DNA from: a virus
Length of the DNA: 35,270 bases
Strand: one strand, 5' to 3'
Virus record (IMG/VR): IMGVR_UViG_3300044825_001053
Location: 1 to 35,270 of that record
The translations under genes and the position numbers were made by a program. Below the pieces are notes generated by a model. That model had not been told where the DNA came from. It ran no database searches and worked only from the letters and a program-made list of their open reading frames with translations. This document shows positions 9,377 to 17,017 of this stretch, piece by piece. How positions within the stretch are numbered: position 1 is the first letter of the stretch; each line of letters starts with the position of its first letter.

Positions 9377-9777
9377 TGGTACTGGGATTCCGTGTACTTA
9401 GAAATCATGTCAGCCAAATCAGGATTAGGAAACATCTGATACAACACTCGCAACTGTTCCAAAGTTTCATCAACCGGAACAATGCGTGGCATGATTCCTG
9501 CCTGGGCAGAGTTGGGGCCGGCACCGAAATCTGCGCCTGCGGTGATCGGTTCAGCAGGTCGTTCAGTTGGCCGGCTCAACGGTTTTGCGCCAGGGCGCGG
9601 AGCAGGAGCCTGCTGTGCAGCCATCTGCTGTGCAGCCACAGTCCCAGGTGCGGTGCCAGGAGCGACAGCCTGCTGAGCCTGCGCCTGCTGAGTAGCAGTT
9701 CCGTAGGTTTGTCCCGTAAACGCAACTTGACGTGTAGCAGGGTTACGAAGATCGGAACGATTCGAGTAGTCGGTCAT
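9373..9777 (-). CDS. Small Gln/Ala/Pro-rich head-module protein
   Basis: A 134-aa protein. Residues about 25-75 are low-complexity Gln/Ala/Pro (TATQQAQAQQAVAPGTAPGT). The C-terminus is a short helical tail (VDETLEQLRVLYQMFPNPDL). It begins one base after the portal stop, with GGGAGG five bases upstream inside the portal end. It ends in a 4-nt ATGA overlap with the giant internal protein. It could be a linker or accessory subunit bridging portal and internal core. No family was recognised. Confidence 0.6.
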   Translation of the reverse strand: MTDYSNRSDLRNPATRQVAFTGQTYGTATQQAQAQQAVAPGTAPGTVAAQQMAAQQAPAPRPGAKPLSRPTERPAEPITAGADFGAGPNSAQAGIMPRIVPVDETLEQLRVLYQMFPNPDLADMISKYTESQYQ

Positions 9778-9778
9778 G

Positions 9779-11533
9779 TCAGCCTCCCAACTGGGCTAGC
9801 AACGCTTCAATACCGCCACCAGGTGGGCCGGTCATCGGAGCCTCAGCCCCCATACCAGGCATCGCCAAACCAGGCATACCCATCGGTGAACCCTGCGGAA
9901 CCTCAGCAGCCTGACGTTCACGAGCCACCTCATCAACTTCCTTCACCGCATCAAACAGGCTCTTGTTCTCAACCATCACCTTCTTGACCAGCAAAGCAAG
10001 ATCAGCGGGCTGATACGGGCCATCAGGGTTCGCGGCCTGCTGCTGAATAGACGACAACAACGCCGCCTCGACACCTTCGGACACGATGCGATCATGTTCC
10101 ATGTCAGGATCAGAAATGAGCGGATCCGCTTCGCGGGCTGACTCTTTCGACATCAAACCGGTGCCGACACGCTGACCCAACCCAATAATCAGGTTGTTCA
10201 CATCGGTACCAGCAGCCGAGTATGCGACATAGTGGAAGTCGGTTTCCCACACCTTGTTCGGCGTGTAATCCACCTTGCCATCCGATGCGCGGCCAGACAT
10301 GAAGAACATCTTGGGGCTGTCGCCCCAATACGCCTTCTCCACCGCAATCGCCACCTTATCTTCTTCGAGCATGGATGCTGCGAACACTTCCTGTGCTTCC
10401 TGCACACGGAAGTCTACGGTGGCCGCCAAAACGGATTCGCCACGGCGACCGGTACGAATGTTCGTTGCGGATTCGCCACCGAACTCGGCGGGGATCGCAC
10501 CTTCCAATCGTTCCTGCCGTTCAAGACGATCCAACGCCTGCTCAGTCTTGTAACCAGGGTTCACCTGTTGGGTGCGAAGATCGCCACCCTTTACCACGCC
10601 AAGCAAACCTTCCTTGCCGTTCGCCAACTGGATGATCTCCGGGTTCTCACCAGGGCGAGCAACCAGGTATTCGTCGGGGAAGATGCCACGTTCAATGGCG
10701 ATTTCGGTGAGAGCCTGCAACCTGGCTCGCGTGTAGTACATACCGAGCAACCCGTCGAACTGGCCGTGCGGTCGGTCCAGGGTGATGCGGTTGGGGACGA
10801 TAACGAGTGGGCGGCCGGCACGATTCACGAGGCGTTCCAACTCGATTGCTTCGGCTCCCATTCGTTCAAACGGGGTGAGCATCGGATCGTCCTCGGCACC
10901 CATCACGAGCAGAACGATTTCGTTTGCGTCGATGTATTCAAGCAGGGTGAACATGGTGTCGTGTTCAACTTTGCCGAGCCGCAAACGACCGTCGATCAGG
11001 CCGCCATAGTTCATCGCTAGCCACGAATACGGTTTACGGTAGGTGAAGATGCAGTCGTAGGGAACCGGATCGTCCGGATCGTCTGACGGACACGGGTAGG
11101 TGTCCAACGGGTTTCGGACGTGCCAACGCGGAACCAGGTTCTTGAAGTCGGGTTTGATGACAACCGGACTGGACGAGTAGGCGAGCAGGTGGCGGGCGCG
11201 GCGACGCAACTTCATGTTCATTCGGTTCTGATCCCAAATGGACAGCATCGCCTTCTTGCGGAGGCCAGCCAACTCTTTTGAGCGTTCGGAACCTTCCTTG
11301 ATTGCCGGGAAGAACGGTGAAGGCATCGTGGATGCCACCCGCATTGATGTCTGATCCAAGCCTTGTACCAGCAGGTTTGCTACCGATGACCTGGCGTTTC
11401 TGTCCAGTTCGTTCAACGGGATGATCACGTCAGAGTTAGCCAACTCTTTGACGCGCTGCATCTGATCAAGGACTGGGCCTTGCTCCCGACGCCGGTGCCG
11501 GTAGATACCTACGATTTCTTCGATAGTTCGCAC
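9779..11533 (-). CDS. Portal protein (head-tail connector)
   Basis: A 584-aa protein directly downstream of the terminase gene, as in most tailed phages. It has an acidic, helical N-terminus (MQRVKELANSDVIIPLNELD) and a central region with 'PRWHVRNPLDTYPCPSDDPD'. The 'IPNRITLDRPHGQFDGLLGM'-like core is followed by a helical stem (ALTEIAIERGIFPDEYLVAR). The C-terminal tail is Pro/Gly/Met-rich. Portals form the dodecameric DNA gate and dock the terminase. Length fits podovirus/siphovirus portals. I chose GTG 11533, with AGGAG five bases upstream; the GTG at 11539 overlaps that ribosome site. Portal identity rests on context plus general sequence character. Confidence 0.82.
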   Translation of the reverse strand: MRTIEEIVGIYRHRRREQGPVLDQMQRVKELANSDVIIPLNELDRNARSSVANLLVQGLDQTSMRVASTMPSPFFPAIKEGSERSKELAGLRKKAMLSIWDQNRMNMKLRRRARHLLAYSSSPVVIKPDFKNLVPRWHVRNPLDTYPCPSDDPDDPVPYDCIFTYRKPYSWLAMNYGGLIDGRLRLGKVEHDTMFTLLEYIDANEIVLLVMGAEDDPMLTPFERMGAEAIELERLVNRAGRPLVIVPNRITLDRPHGQFDGLLGMYYTRARLQALTEIAIERGIFPDEYLVARPGENPEIIQLANGKEGLLGVVKGGDLRTQQVNPGYKTEQALDRLERQERLEGAIPAEFGGESATNIRTGRRGESVLAATVDFRVQEAQEVFAASMLEEDKVAIAVEKAYWGDSPKMFFMSGRASDGKVDYTPNKVWETDFHYVAYSAAGTDVNNLIIGLGQRVGTGLMSKESAREADPLISDPDMEHDRIVSEGVEAALLSSIQQQAANPDGPYQPADLALLVKKVMVENKSLFDAVKEVDEVARERQAAEVPQGSPMGMPGLAMPGMGAEAPMTGPPGGGIEALLAQLGG

Positions 11534-11574
11534 AGACACTCCTGGTGGGCAGACTTGCTACCAGGATACATGAT

Positions 11575-13572
11575 TTACCCTGCTAGGAAGGAAGGACGCC
11601 ACATTCGGGGTGGCAGTTTGGGTTCAGCAAGTTTCGGGGCGTGAAGCAACATGAACCATAAACTCATCGTCAGGTCGGTGCCACGCTTCTTATCTTTCGT
11701 CCAGGTGGTGAGTTCATCGATGAGGGCGAGTGTTTTCCAGTTGGCTGTCAGCGTTGGTAGACGGATTGAACCTGATCGGACAGCCGGGGGGATCAACGCT
11801 TCCACACCCAGGTTCTCGTCAATCTTGTTGCGATGCGTCTGATGGGGAACGATCAGCACTTGTCGGAGGGCTGACCAGCGGCGCACGAAGTCGTGGGCCA
11901 ACAGGAATCGTTGGGCGGCGTTCACCTCAACAACAATGTGGGAAACCGGATACCCCAAATCTTCGGATCGGGCCACCCAATCTTCCAAAATGCCGTGGTA
12001 GCGGCCGGTGGACAGGTCGTATCCCAACAAATCTTCGGCTGTCAGTTTGATGCGTTCCAAATCAACGACGTGATACAACCCCAGGTCAGGTTGCACAACT
12101 GTCCAGATCACACCCCAAAAGTTGCTGGGGGACGGATCAACAGAAATGATCGACACCCACGGTTGGGCGAGGTCGCGGCGCAGATTCCCCGGTTGACGAT
12201 CCCGATCAATGCACCCTTCGTACAGAACCCCATCGTTCCCTAAACCGCCTGTGAGCATGGTGCGTTCAACCAACTGGTAGTCGGTATCAATGTTCTCCTG
12301 CTGGTAGACAACCCGAAACTTGGTGGGTTGGTTGTGTCGGATGAACGACAGGTCTTTCCAGGGGAGACGCACCGGATCAAGCAGCGGGCCGTTCGGCCAT
12401 GCCGGGGAATCTTTGCGGCGAGACTTCGGGCCGGTATCCAGTTCCTCGTAGTACGCCTTGAACGTGATGTGATGGTACTTCTGTTTCTTTACCGGGTCAT
12501 GCAGGTGTTCTTCAACGGTGGCATCGTCGCCTGAACCTTCGAAGTCGTCAATGTCGTCGTAGGTGACTTTGTTCAGACAATGGGCGTACAGGTCGCCGGG
12601 GCCGAGCCTCTGGCCGATCACCGCCACCAAACCGCCTGGATCGCAGCGGGCTTCGGCCATCGAATCCCACCGTTCCAACAGGCGGTCACGGGCCACCGAC
12701 TCTTTCGCGTTCTCAGGCGAAGCCACGTCGTCAAACAAGCAGAGGTCGGCGCGGTGGCCGATGAACTCGGAGTCAATACCGTACGCCGACACGGTAGGTT
12801 CCTTGTTGTCCAACGCACGGAACCCCTCTTGCTCGACGATGAACTCCTCAGCCCGCCACAGAGAGCCGGAGGCAGTCGGTTTGAACCGGCCGTAGTCCTG
12901 CGCGAGGCACCCTTCGGCGTCCACCGCCAACCCTTTCCGTACCAGTTCGGGGTCAACGATCAAACGGGTGGGCCGTTCGAGCGTTTCGCGGATACGGCGG
13001 CTGTACATCTTCGCCAACGTCTGCGAGATTGACCCGTACAAGACGCGGATGCCACGGTTTCGGACGATACACCACACCGCAACATCGTGGAACAGGGTGG
13101 ATTTGCCTGCACCGGGGGGACAGTTCAGGACAAGGAACTCTTTTTCTTCTGATTCGAGGTATTGGGCGATCTTGTAGGCGGCTTCGACCTGCCACGGCGA
13201 CGGGACACGCCCCAAATAAACACGCCGAAAGTAGTCGAAGTCGTCCCATCCGCGTTTCGCACGTTCCGAAAGACGCGCATACGGGATCACCGGAGGTAGA
13301 TCGGCGGCTTGATCCAGGTCGGAACGCAACTCGTCCAGGTTTTTCGCACCACGGTTCACCTTGTACACCGCAGTTTTGACTGCGAAATCGGCAACCTTCT
13401 GCTCGACTTCTAGTTTGCGGCGTTTCGCATCCCACTTCTGACCGGTGTTGTAGTGGATACCAGCGATCTTGCAGGCTTCTTTGATCGAGATGCCGGCTGC
13501 GCGGGCTTCCCAGAACCGTACTTTGTCCTCGGTGGGGACATCGCGGCGACCAGAGTTTTCGTTACCTGTCAT
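11575..13572 (-). CDS. terL: Terminase large subunit (packaging ATPase and nuclease)
   Basis: A 665-aa protein. The N-terminal helix-turn-helix-like segment (about 15-55, AAGISIKEACKIAGIHYNTG) resembles a small-subunit DNA-recognition domain. The ATPase domain has Walker A CPPGAGKST at 151-159 and a Walker B-like ADLCLFDDV near 275-283. The RNase H-like nuclease domain has candidate metal ligands D479 (SVDPSPSN), E549 (VVEVNAAQ) and D633 (GTDLTMS). It cuts and pumps DNA into the head through the portal encoded next. No separate small subunit is visible, and the HTH segment may replace it. The ATG at 13572 overlaps the end of a 55-aa ORF upstream. Confidence 0.93.
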   Translation of the reverse strand: MTGNENSGRRDVPTEDKVRFWEARAAGISIKEACKIAGIHYNTGQKWDAKRRKLEVEQKVADFAVKTAVYKVNRGAKNLDELRSDLDQAADLPPVIPYARLSERAKRGWDDFDYFRRVYLGRVPSPWQVEAAYKIAQYLESEEKEFLVLNCPPGAGKSTLFHDVAVWCIVRNRGIRVLYGSISQTLAKMYSRRIRETLERPTRLIVDPELVRKGLAVDAEGCLAQDYGRFKPTASGSLWRAEEFIVEQEGFRALDNKEPTVSAYGIDSEFIGHRADLCLFDDVASPENAKESVARDRLLERWDSMAEARCDPGGLVAVIGQRLGPGDLYAHCLNKVTYDDIDDFEGSGDDATVEEHLHDPVKKQKYHHITFKAYYEELDTGPKSRRKDSPAWPNGPLLDPVRLPWKDLSFIRHNQPTKFRVVYQQENIDTDYQLVERTMLTGGLGNDGVLYEGCIDRDRQPGNLRRDLAQPWVSIISVDPSPSNFWGVIWTVVQPDLGLYHVVDLERIKLTAEDLLGYDLSTGRYHGILEDWVARSEDLGYPVSHIVVEVNAAQRFLLAHDFVRRWSALRQVLIVPHQTHRNKIDENLGVEALIPPAVRSGSIRLPTLTANWKTLALIDELTTWTKDKKRGTDLTMSLWFMLLHAPKLAEPKLPPRMWRPSFLAG

Positions 13573-13729
13573 CGGATACCTGTTTCAACGCTTCCCAAAT
13601 GTTGCACGATACAACAACAGGTTGTCTAGGTTGGTCAAGAAACGTGTACTCAAATCGTCCTGGTTGATCGTGAAGCGTGTAACGCACCTTACCGTACGGT
13701 GTGTAGCGGTAGATGACTGGTGGTTTCAC
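13562..13729 (-). CDS. Small 55-aa protein upstream of terminase
   Basis: A GTG-initiated frame encoding a basic, aromatic-rich protein that starts MKPPVIYRYTPYGKVRYTLH and ends KQVSDDR. Its stop overlaps the first codons of the terminase gene by 11 nt, the kind of coupling seen throughout this genome. No convincing ribosome site precedes the GTG. A TATCAT -10-like box ends 6 bp upstream of it, which would suit a leaderless transcript, common in actinobacteria. It is the first gene of the leftward late operon if real. Function is unknown; a packaging accessory role is only a guess from position. Confidence 0.5.
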   Translation of the reverse strand: MKPPVIYRYTPYGKVRYTLHDQPGRFEYTFLDQPRQPVVVSCNIWEALKQVSDDR

Positions 13730-13730
13730 C

Positions 13731-13741
13731 TATCAATGATA
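13731..13741 (-). promoter_or_regulatory. Candidate -10 box / palindrome of the leftward operon
   Basis: The palindrome TATCA-A-TGATA contains TATCAT on the minus strand (13741-13736), five of six matches to the -10 consensus. The GTG of the 55-aa ORF begins 7 nt downstream, where transcription would start, so the message would be leaderless. No good -35 is seen 17 bp upstream. The symmetry could also be an operator. Confidence 0.3.
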
Positions 13742-13748
13742 AACGGAA

Positions 13749-13801
13749 GCGGCCCCAGCCGGGAGCGTTTGCTCGACCGACTGAGGCCGCCCCGTGTGGG
13801 G
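13749..13801. other. Tiered hairpin in the divergent intergenic region
   Basis: A three-storey stem can be drawn. GCGGCC (13749-13754) pairs with GGCCGC (13785-13790). Inside, CGG (13760-13762) pairs with CCG (13777-13779), and GAGC (63-66) pairs with GCTC (71-74) around a GTTT loop. A second stem, CCCC-GTGT-GGGG, abuts it at 13790-13801. The element lies between the divergent late and early operons, beside the terminase module. It could be a packaging or replication site, or a block to read-through between operons. No U-tract follows on either side. Confidence 0.4.
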
Positions 13802-13869
13802 GTAGATGTAGCGCATGAGCCGGGAGAGAGAGAACCAAGCAGAGCAACGCTACGCCACCAGTCTATCAC

Positions 13870-13879
13870 CTGCTATGAT
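13870..13879 (+). promoter_or_regulatory. Candidate extended -10 promoter for the rightward operon
   Basis: CTGCTATGAT contains TGC-TATGAT, an extended -10 with five of six -10 matches (13874-13879), about 48 bp before the replication gene. No clear -35 is present, as is usual with extended -10 promoters. A GAGAGAGAACCA motif occurs on both sides (near 13828 and 13888). The leader is A/G-rich, with GAGAAAG upstream of the ATG at 13927. Confidence 0.35.
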
Positions 13880-13926
13880 TGCCAACGAGAGAGAACCAGT
13901 AATACCAGCAGAGAAAGTAAAAGAAA

Positions 13927-14679
13927 ATGAGCATCAAAGTTATGGCGTGGGCCTGGGAACAGGCAACCACATCATCAGGCGAAAAACTTGTGTTACTCGC
14001 TCTCGCAGACCACGCGAACGACGACGGACAATGTTGGCCTGGTATGGAACGGATCGGCCAGAAATGCGGCATGGGGAAACGGCAAGTTTCTAATCATGTG
14101 CAACGGTTGATCGAGGCAGGTCTACTCGGAACAACCCGCCGTTGCCGCGACGATCACAAGTATTCCACCTACCTGTACCAGTTGAACCTGAGTTCCAGCG
14201 GTAATGGAGTTCCTCTGGGCCAGGAGAAGCCGAGTTCCGCTGGCCCAGCGGAAGTGGAGTTCCGCACAGAACCATCAGTAAAGAACCGTAAGAAAGAACC
14301 ATCACTATCTTCATCATCTGTCGATGATGGGTTCGCAGAGTTCTGGAAGATCTACCCACGCAAGGTAGGCAAAGGGGCCGCCCTCAAAGCGTTCCGCAAA
14401 CACCGCAAAAAGACGGCCCTCGACCTTATTCTCAACGCTTGCAGTTTGTATGCCATCGAAAGGAAAGGCAAAGACGTGGAATACACCGCCCACCCCGCCA
14501 CCTGGCTGAACCAGGAACGCTGGCACGATGACCAAGATCCTGCCCATAATCCTGACCACCAGGAGCCTGAAATAGAAATCCCCAGGTGGGAACCCTGCGG
14601 AGACTGCAACAACGGCTGGATCACCGAATACGACGACAAAGGCTACGAATACGCCCGACCCTGCATCTGCCGCCCATGA
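13927..14679 (+). CDS. Replication initiation / replisome organiser-like protein
   Basis: A 250-aa protein. The N-terminal winged-helix region (about 1-90) begins MSIKVMAWAWEQ and contains LVLLALADHANDDGQCWPG and a recognition-helix-like GMGKRQVSNHVQRLIEAGLL. This is the arrangement of phage replication proteins that carry a RepA/DnaD-like helix-turn-helix. A Ser-rich linker leads to a second domain (about 133-215: FWKIYPRKVGKGAALKAFRK ... HPATWLNQERW). The C-terminus has a zinc-binding-like CGDC ... CIC set (C224, C227, C246, C248). It opens the rightward early operon and would recruit the host helicase to the origin. ATGA overlap couples it to the next gene. No polymerase or helicase is seen in the window. 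Confidence 0.72.
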   Translation: MSIKVMAWAWEQATTSSGEKLVLLALADHANDDGQCWPGMERIGQKCGMGKRQVSNHVQRLIEAGLLGTTRRCRDDHKYSTYLYQLNLSSSGNGVPLGQEKPSSAGPAEVEFRTEPSVKNRKKEPSLSSSSVDDGFAEFWKIYPRKVGKGAALKAFRKHRKKTALDLILNACSLYAIERKGKDVEYTAHPATWLNQERWHDDQDPAHNPDHQEPEIEIPRWEPCGDCNNGWITEYDDKGYEYARPCICRP

Positions 14680-14963
14680 ACCATCGCACCGACCTGCTCC
14701 GCCAAGCAGAACAGTTGATCAACGGTGATCGCAACAACCAATACGGCGAACCCACCCAAGACTTCACCCGCACCGCCCGAATGTGGACCGCATACCTCAA
14801 CCACCCCATCCACCCACACGACGTCGCCGCACTCATGGCCCTACTCAAACTGTCCCGCATCGCATGGCAACCCGACAAACAAGACTCATGGATCGACCTT
14901 GCCGGATATGCCGCCTGCGGATACGAAGCCCACAAACTCACCAAAGGAAACCAAAATGACTGA
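14676..14963 (+). CDS. DUF6378-type phage protein
   Basis: A 95-aa protein with the pattern of the DUF6378 family: 'AEQLINGDRNNQYGEPTQDF' near the N-terminus, then a 'DVAALMALLKLSRIAW' helix and a 'DSWIDLAGYAACGYEA' helix. Small all-helical proteins of this family are widespread in phages next to replication and nucleotide-metabolism genes; the biochemical role is unknown. The helical bundle with conserved acidic residues recalls MazG-like nucleotide pyrophosphohydrolases, which is an inference only. The ATG sits in an ATGA overlap with the preceding gene. Its stop lies inside the start motif of the next gene. Confidence 0.7.
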   Translation: MNHRTDLLRQAEQLINGDRNNQYGEPTQDFTRTARMWTAYLNHPIHPHDVAALMALLKLSRIAWQPDKQDSWIDLAGYAACGYEAHKLTKGNQND

Positions 14964-15273
14964 CGACATTCTGAAACAACTGCAGTTCGAACTCGCGTTC
15001 ATTGAAAAACACGGCACAAAAGCATTGAATGATTTAGACCATGCCGCTTTGCTGGTTGCGTTGCGTGCCGAGATTGAACGGCTACGAGCCGAGAACCAGC
15101 GTCTGAAGGAAGCACGGTTTGACCTTCAAGCCGCCGACCACATTGCTGAGTCTGTGCGTGATGTTCTACATACCGCACGGCGACTGACCGACATCTACCG
15201 ACTCAAAGAGGAAGAGAAGTCTGTACCCGAGGAGTATGAGGTGTTTGAACACAAGGAAGGCGGTGCGTCGTGA
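14956..15273 (+). CDS. Coiled-coil protein, first of four tandem paralogues
   Basis: A 105-aa acidic helical protein starting MTDDILKQLQFELAF with a coiled coil around residues 35-60 (RAEIERLRAENQRLKEA). It shares an M-x-D-D start and an EIERLR helix with the three genes that follow. The start ATGACTGACGAC contains the stop of the upstream gene. Small phage proteins with a DD(I/L)-LR start and an AADEIERL helix are common but uncharacterised. It is the longest and most divergent copy, with an extra C-terminal helix and an acidic tail. Confidence 0.65.
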   Translation: MTDDILKQLQFELAFIEKHGTKALNDLDHAALLVALRAEIERLRAENQRLKEARFDLQAADHIAESVRDVLHTARRLTDIYRLKEEEKSVPEEYEVFEHKEGGAS

Positions 15274-15452
15274 GTGACGACCTAGATGTCCTTGGACTAC
15301 TGCGTAAGTATGAGCATATGGATAAGTTGAAGAAGCAAGCCGCCGACGAGATTGAACGACTACGGGAAGCAGGAGATGCCCTAGCCCAAGGCATCCGTAC
15401 TGGACATTGGGATGATGCGCTAGACGCTTGGACGGGGTTGCGTGGTGACTGA
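15270..15452 (+). CDS. Coiled-coil protein, tandem paralogue 2
   Basis: A 60-aa protein: MSDDLDVLGLLRKYEHMDKL, then KKQAADEIERLREAGDALAQ and a short C-terminus. The AADEIERLR helix is shared with paralogues 3 and 4. It starts at GTG in a GTGA overlap with the previous stop; the first bases, GTGAGTGACGAC, are the same module found at the other junctions. Its stop lies inside the start of the next copy. Function unknown. Confidence 0.6.
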   Translation: MSDDLDVLGLLRKYEHMDKLKKQAADEIERLREAGDALAQGIRTGHWDDALDAWTGLRGD

Positions 15453-15633
15453 CGACATCGTTACCCGACTGCGCGGCTGGTCTAATCGCATGATCCCGAC
15501 GCCACTAATCTTTGACGAAGCCGCCAACGAGATTGAACGCCTACAAGACTCGGTGGCGGAAGTAGACAAACTGCGGCAACGTATTTCTGAACTGGAAGAC
15601 CGCGTTTCAGACTTGGAGCAGAGCCATGGCTGA
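15445..15633 (+). CDS. Coiled-coil protein, tandem paralogue 3
   Basis: A 62-aa protein: MTDDIVTRLRGWSNRMIPTP, a FDEAANEIERLQ helix, then a heptad-rich C-terminus (LRQRISELEDRVSDLEQ). The GTG at 15445 is preferred over the GTG three bases upstream because it gives the same M-T-D-D-I start as the other copies. The stop of copy 2 lies within GTGACTGACGAC. It probably forms a parallel coiled-coil oligomer. Function unknown. Confidence 0.6.
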   Translation: MTDDIVTRLRGWSNRMIPTPLIFDEAANEIERLQDSVAEVDKLRQRISELEDRVSDLEQSHG

Positions 15634-15865
15634 CGACATTGTAAACCGACTACGGGCAGAGTTTGACGGCTGCACTTGCTCTGGTTTCAGTGACTGCGAC
15701 TGCGAGCAGTGCCATAAACGCCTGAAGTGCGACCTGTACGACCTCGTGGGGCAGGCTGCCGATGAAATCGAACGACTCCGAACCGAAATCACCGAACTAC
15801 AAACACGACTACGCGACACCTACAAAGAACGCGACTACTGGGAATGGGCATCACGTGGCCAATAA
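15626..15865 (+). CDS. Coiled-coil protein with Cys cluster, tandem paralogue 4
   Basis: A 79-aa protein: MADDIVNRLRAEF, then a Cys-rich insert (CTCSGFSDCDCEQCHKRLKC), then the shared AADEIERLRTEITELQ helix and an aromatic C-terminus (ERDYWEWASRGQ). The insert, absent from the other copies, could bind zinc. It starts at ATGGCTGACGAC, which encloses the stop of copy 3 in an 8-nt overlap. It has the same N-terminal and helix signature as copies 2 and 3. Function unknown. Confidence 0.62.
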   Translation: MADDIVNRLRAEFDGCTCSGFSDCDCEQCHKRLKCDLYDLVGQAADEIERLRTEITELQTRLRDTYKERDYWEWASRGQ

Positions 15866-16064
15866 CGACAACTTCGACCAAATGCTCGACGCAATCATCA
15901 AAGCCCGCCAAGACTCCAAACGCTGGGAACAAACATCCCACCTACTCGCCCAAGCCCTCCTCGACCTCTCACGCCACAACAACTTCCAAGCCACCGAACA
16001 GTTCACCGACGCCGTACTCGCATACAACCGAACCGTCCGCATGAAATACCGGAACCAAAAATGA
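15855..16064 (+). CDS. Small helical protein upstream of methyltransferase
   Basis: A 69-aa protein starting MANNDNFDQMLDAIIKARQD. Predicted all-helical, it ends in a basic tail (NRTVRMKYRNQK). The start is a GTG overlapping the previous stop by 11 nt; no in-frame ATG is available. It ends in an ATGA overlap with the methyltransferase gene. It does not carry the MxDD start of the preceding paralogues, although the length and helical character are similar. No family recognised. Confidence 0.55.
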   Translation: MANNDNFDQMLDAIIKARQDSKRWEQTSHLLAQALLDLSRHNNFQATEQFTDAVLAYNRTVRMKYRNQK

Positions 16065-16555
16065 GCAGCAACTTCAACACAAACATCACAGAAACAACCA
16101 AAGACGAATGGCTGACCCCCCCCTGGATCACCGACACCCTCGGCCCATTCGATCTAGACCCATGCTCACCAATCAATCGGCCCTGGCCAACAGCCCAAAA
16201 CCACCTCACCATCAACGACAACGGACTCAACACCGACTGGCCTACAAACCACCTGATCTGGTGCAACCCACCCTACGGACGCGAAACATTCAAATGGCTC
16301 AACAAACTCGCCAAACACCCAGCCGGAGGAATCGCCCTTATTTTCGCCAGAACCGAAACCAAAGGATTTCATCAGGAAGTCTGGAACAAAGCAACCAGCA
16401 TCCTATTCCTACAAGGACGACTTCGATTCCACCACGTAACCGGCCAACAAGGAGGCACAGCAAACGCGCCGTCATGCCTCATCGCTTACGGCCAAGAAGC
16501 CAACAATCGTCTCCACAGGATCACAACCAAAGGCAAACTCGTCCTGCTAAACTAG
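16061..16555 (+). CDS. DNA N6-adenine methyltransferase (Dam-type, phage family)
   Basis: A 164-aa protein matching the short phage DNA N-6-adenine-methyltransferase family (PF05869-like). It has DEWLTPPWI near the N-terminus, then 'LGPFDLDPCSP' (about 27-37), the catalytic NPPYG at 69-73, 'GGIALIFARTETKGFH' and 'ILFLQGRLRFHH'. It transfers a methyl group from S-adenosylmethionine to adenine in DNA, in phages often for protection from host nucleases. It is the last gene before the long non-coding stretch. Third positions are strongly C-rich, in contrast to the genes beyond 17,000. Confidence 0.9.
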   Translation: MSSNFNTNITETTKDEWLTPPWITDTLGPFDLDPCSPINRPWPTAQNHLTINDNGLNTDWPTNHLIWCNPPYGRETFKWLNKLAKHPAGGIALIFARTETKGFHQEVWNKATSILFLQGRLRFHHVTGQQGGTANAPSCLIAYGQEANNRLHRITTKGKLVLLN

Positions 16556-17004
16556 AACCACAACCGCAGAAGAACTCTGGTTGGCGTACACCCCTTGCAA
16601 GGTGCGGGCCTCACACACGGAAACGTGGGTAGACCCTCCATGTCCCCCGCATAGACCCCCCGAACGGCTCAGACAGTCAGCGAGGGAGCAGGCAAGCGCA
16701 AGCACCAACACAACACTCGACGTGAACCGCGTCACAAAACAACGGTCGGGACTCTCAAAGTGGCAACGAGAGGGGTGGGCATTTAGAACTCTCTCTCCCC
16801 TCCGATGCAGCACCAAACCCACCCCACGAAACACACGCACCAAACACACCCCCAACCCCCCAAACACGACCGCAACAAAACCACACATCTCGCTACTCGA
16901 TAATACCTATCTCCCGTGCCGGGCGCGTCGGCACACCCCCGGTTAGCGGTTCGACACGCTGCCGGCCGATCCTCTGACCAGGGGAAACAGCCGAAACTGA
17001 CATA
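16556..17004. other. 449-bp non-coding region, C/A-rich; candidate replication origin
   Basis: No supported gene lies here. The plus strand is extremely C/A-rich: 16801-16860 has 32 C, 5 G, 21 A and 2 T. Imperfect CACCAAAC repeats occur near 16810 and 16839. GAGGGG near 16771 can pair with CCCCTC near 16797. A stem with an AGCG-GTTCGACA-CGCT core lies around 16945-16960. An exact 10-bp inverted repeat (16898-16907 with 17008-17017) spans the right end. Strand composition inverts just beyond, as expected at a bidirectional origin. An extended -10-like TGA-CATAAT (16998-17006) could start the next operon. Confidence 0.45.
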
Positions 17005-17017
17005 ATGGGTATTATCG
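16898..17017. repeat. Separated 10-bp inverted repeat
   Basis: CGATAATACC at 16898-16907 is the exact reverse complement of GGTATTATCG at 17008-17017, with arms 100 bp apart. The right arm overlaps the start of the ORF at 17005 and a possible -10 box. The arms could be paired operator half-sites, origin-binding sites, or the base of a long stem. Confidence 0.4.

Noticed and set aside
16581-16946. 121-aa plus-strand ORF in the long gap, and a 113-aa minus-strand ORF at 16547-16888.
   Set aside because: Both are products of extreme C/A composition that removes stop codons; no ribosome site, no domain pattern and low-complexity Thr/Pro or Val/Cys sequence.
16945-16966. Possible fourth tRNA-like element around GGTTCGACACGC.
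   Set aside because: The loop breaks the TTCRANY rule and the T-stem needs an 8-nt loop with only four pairs. It may be a decayed copy but cannot be supported.
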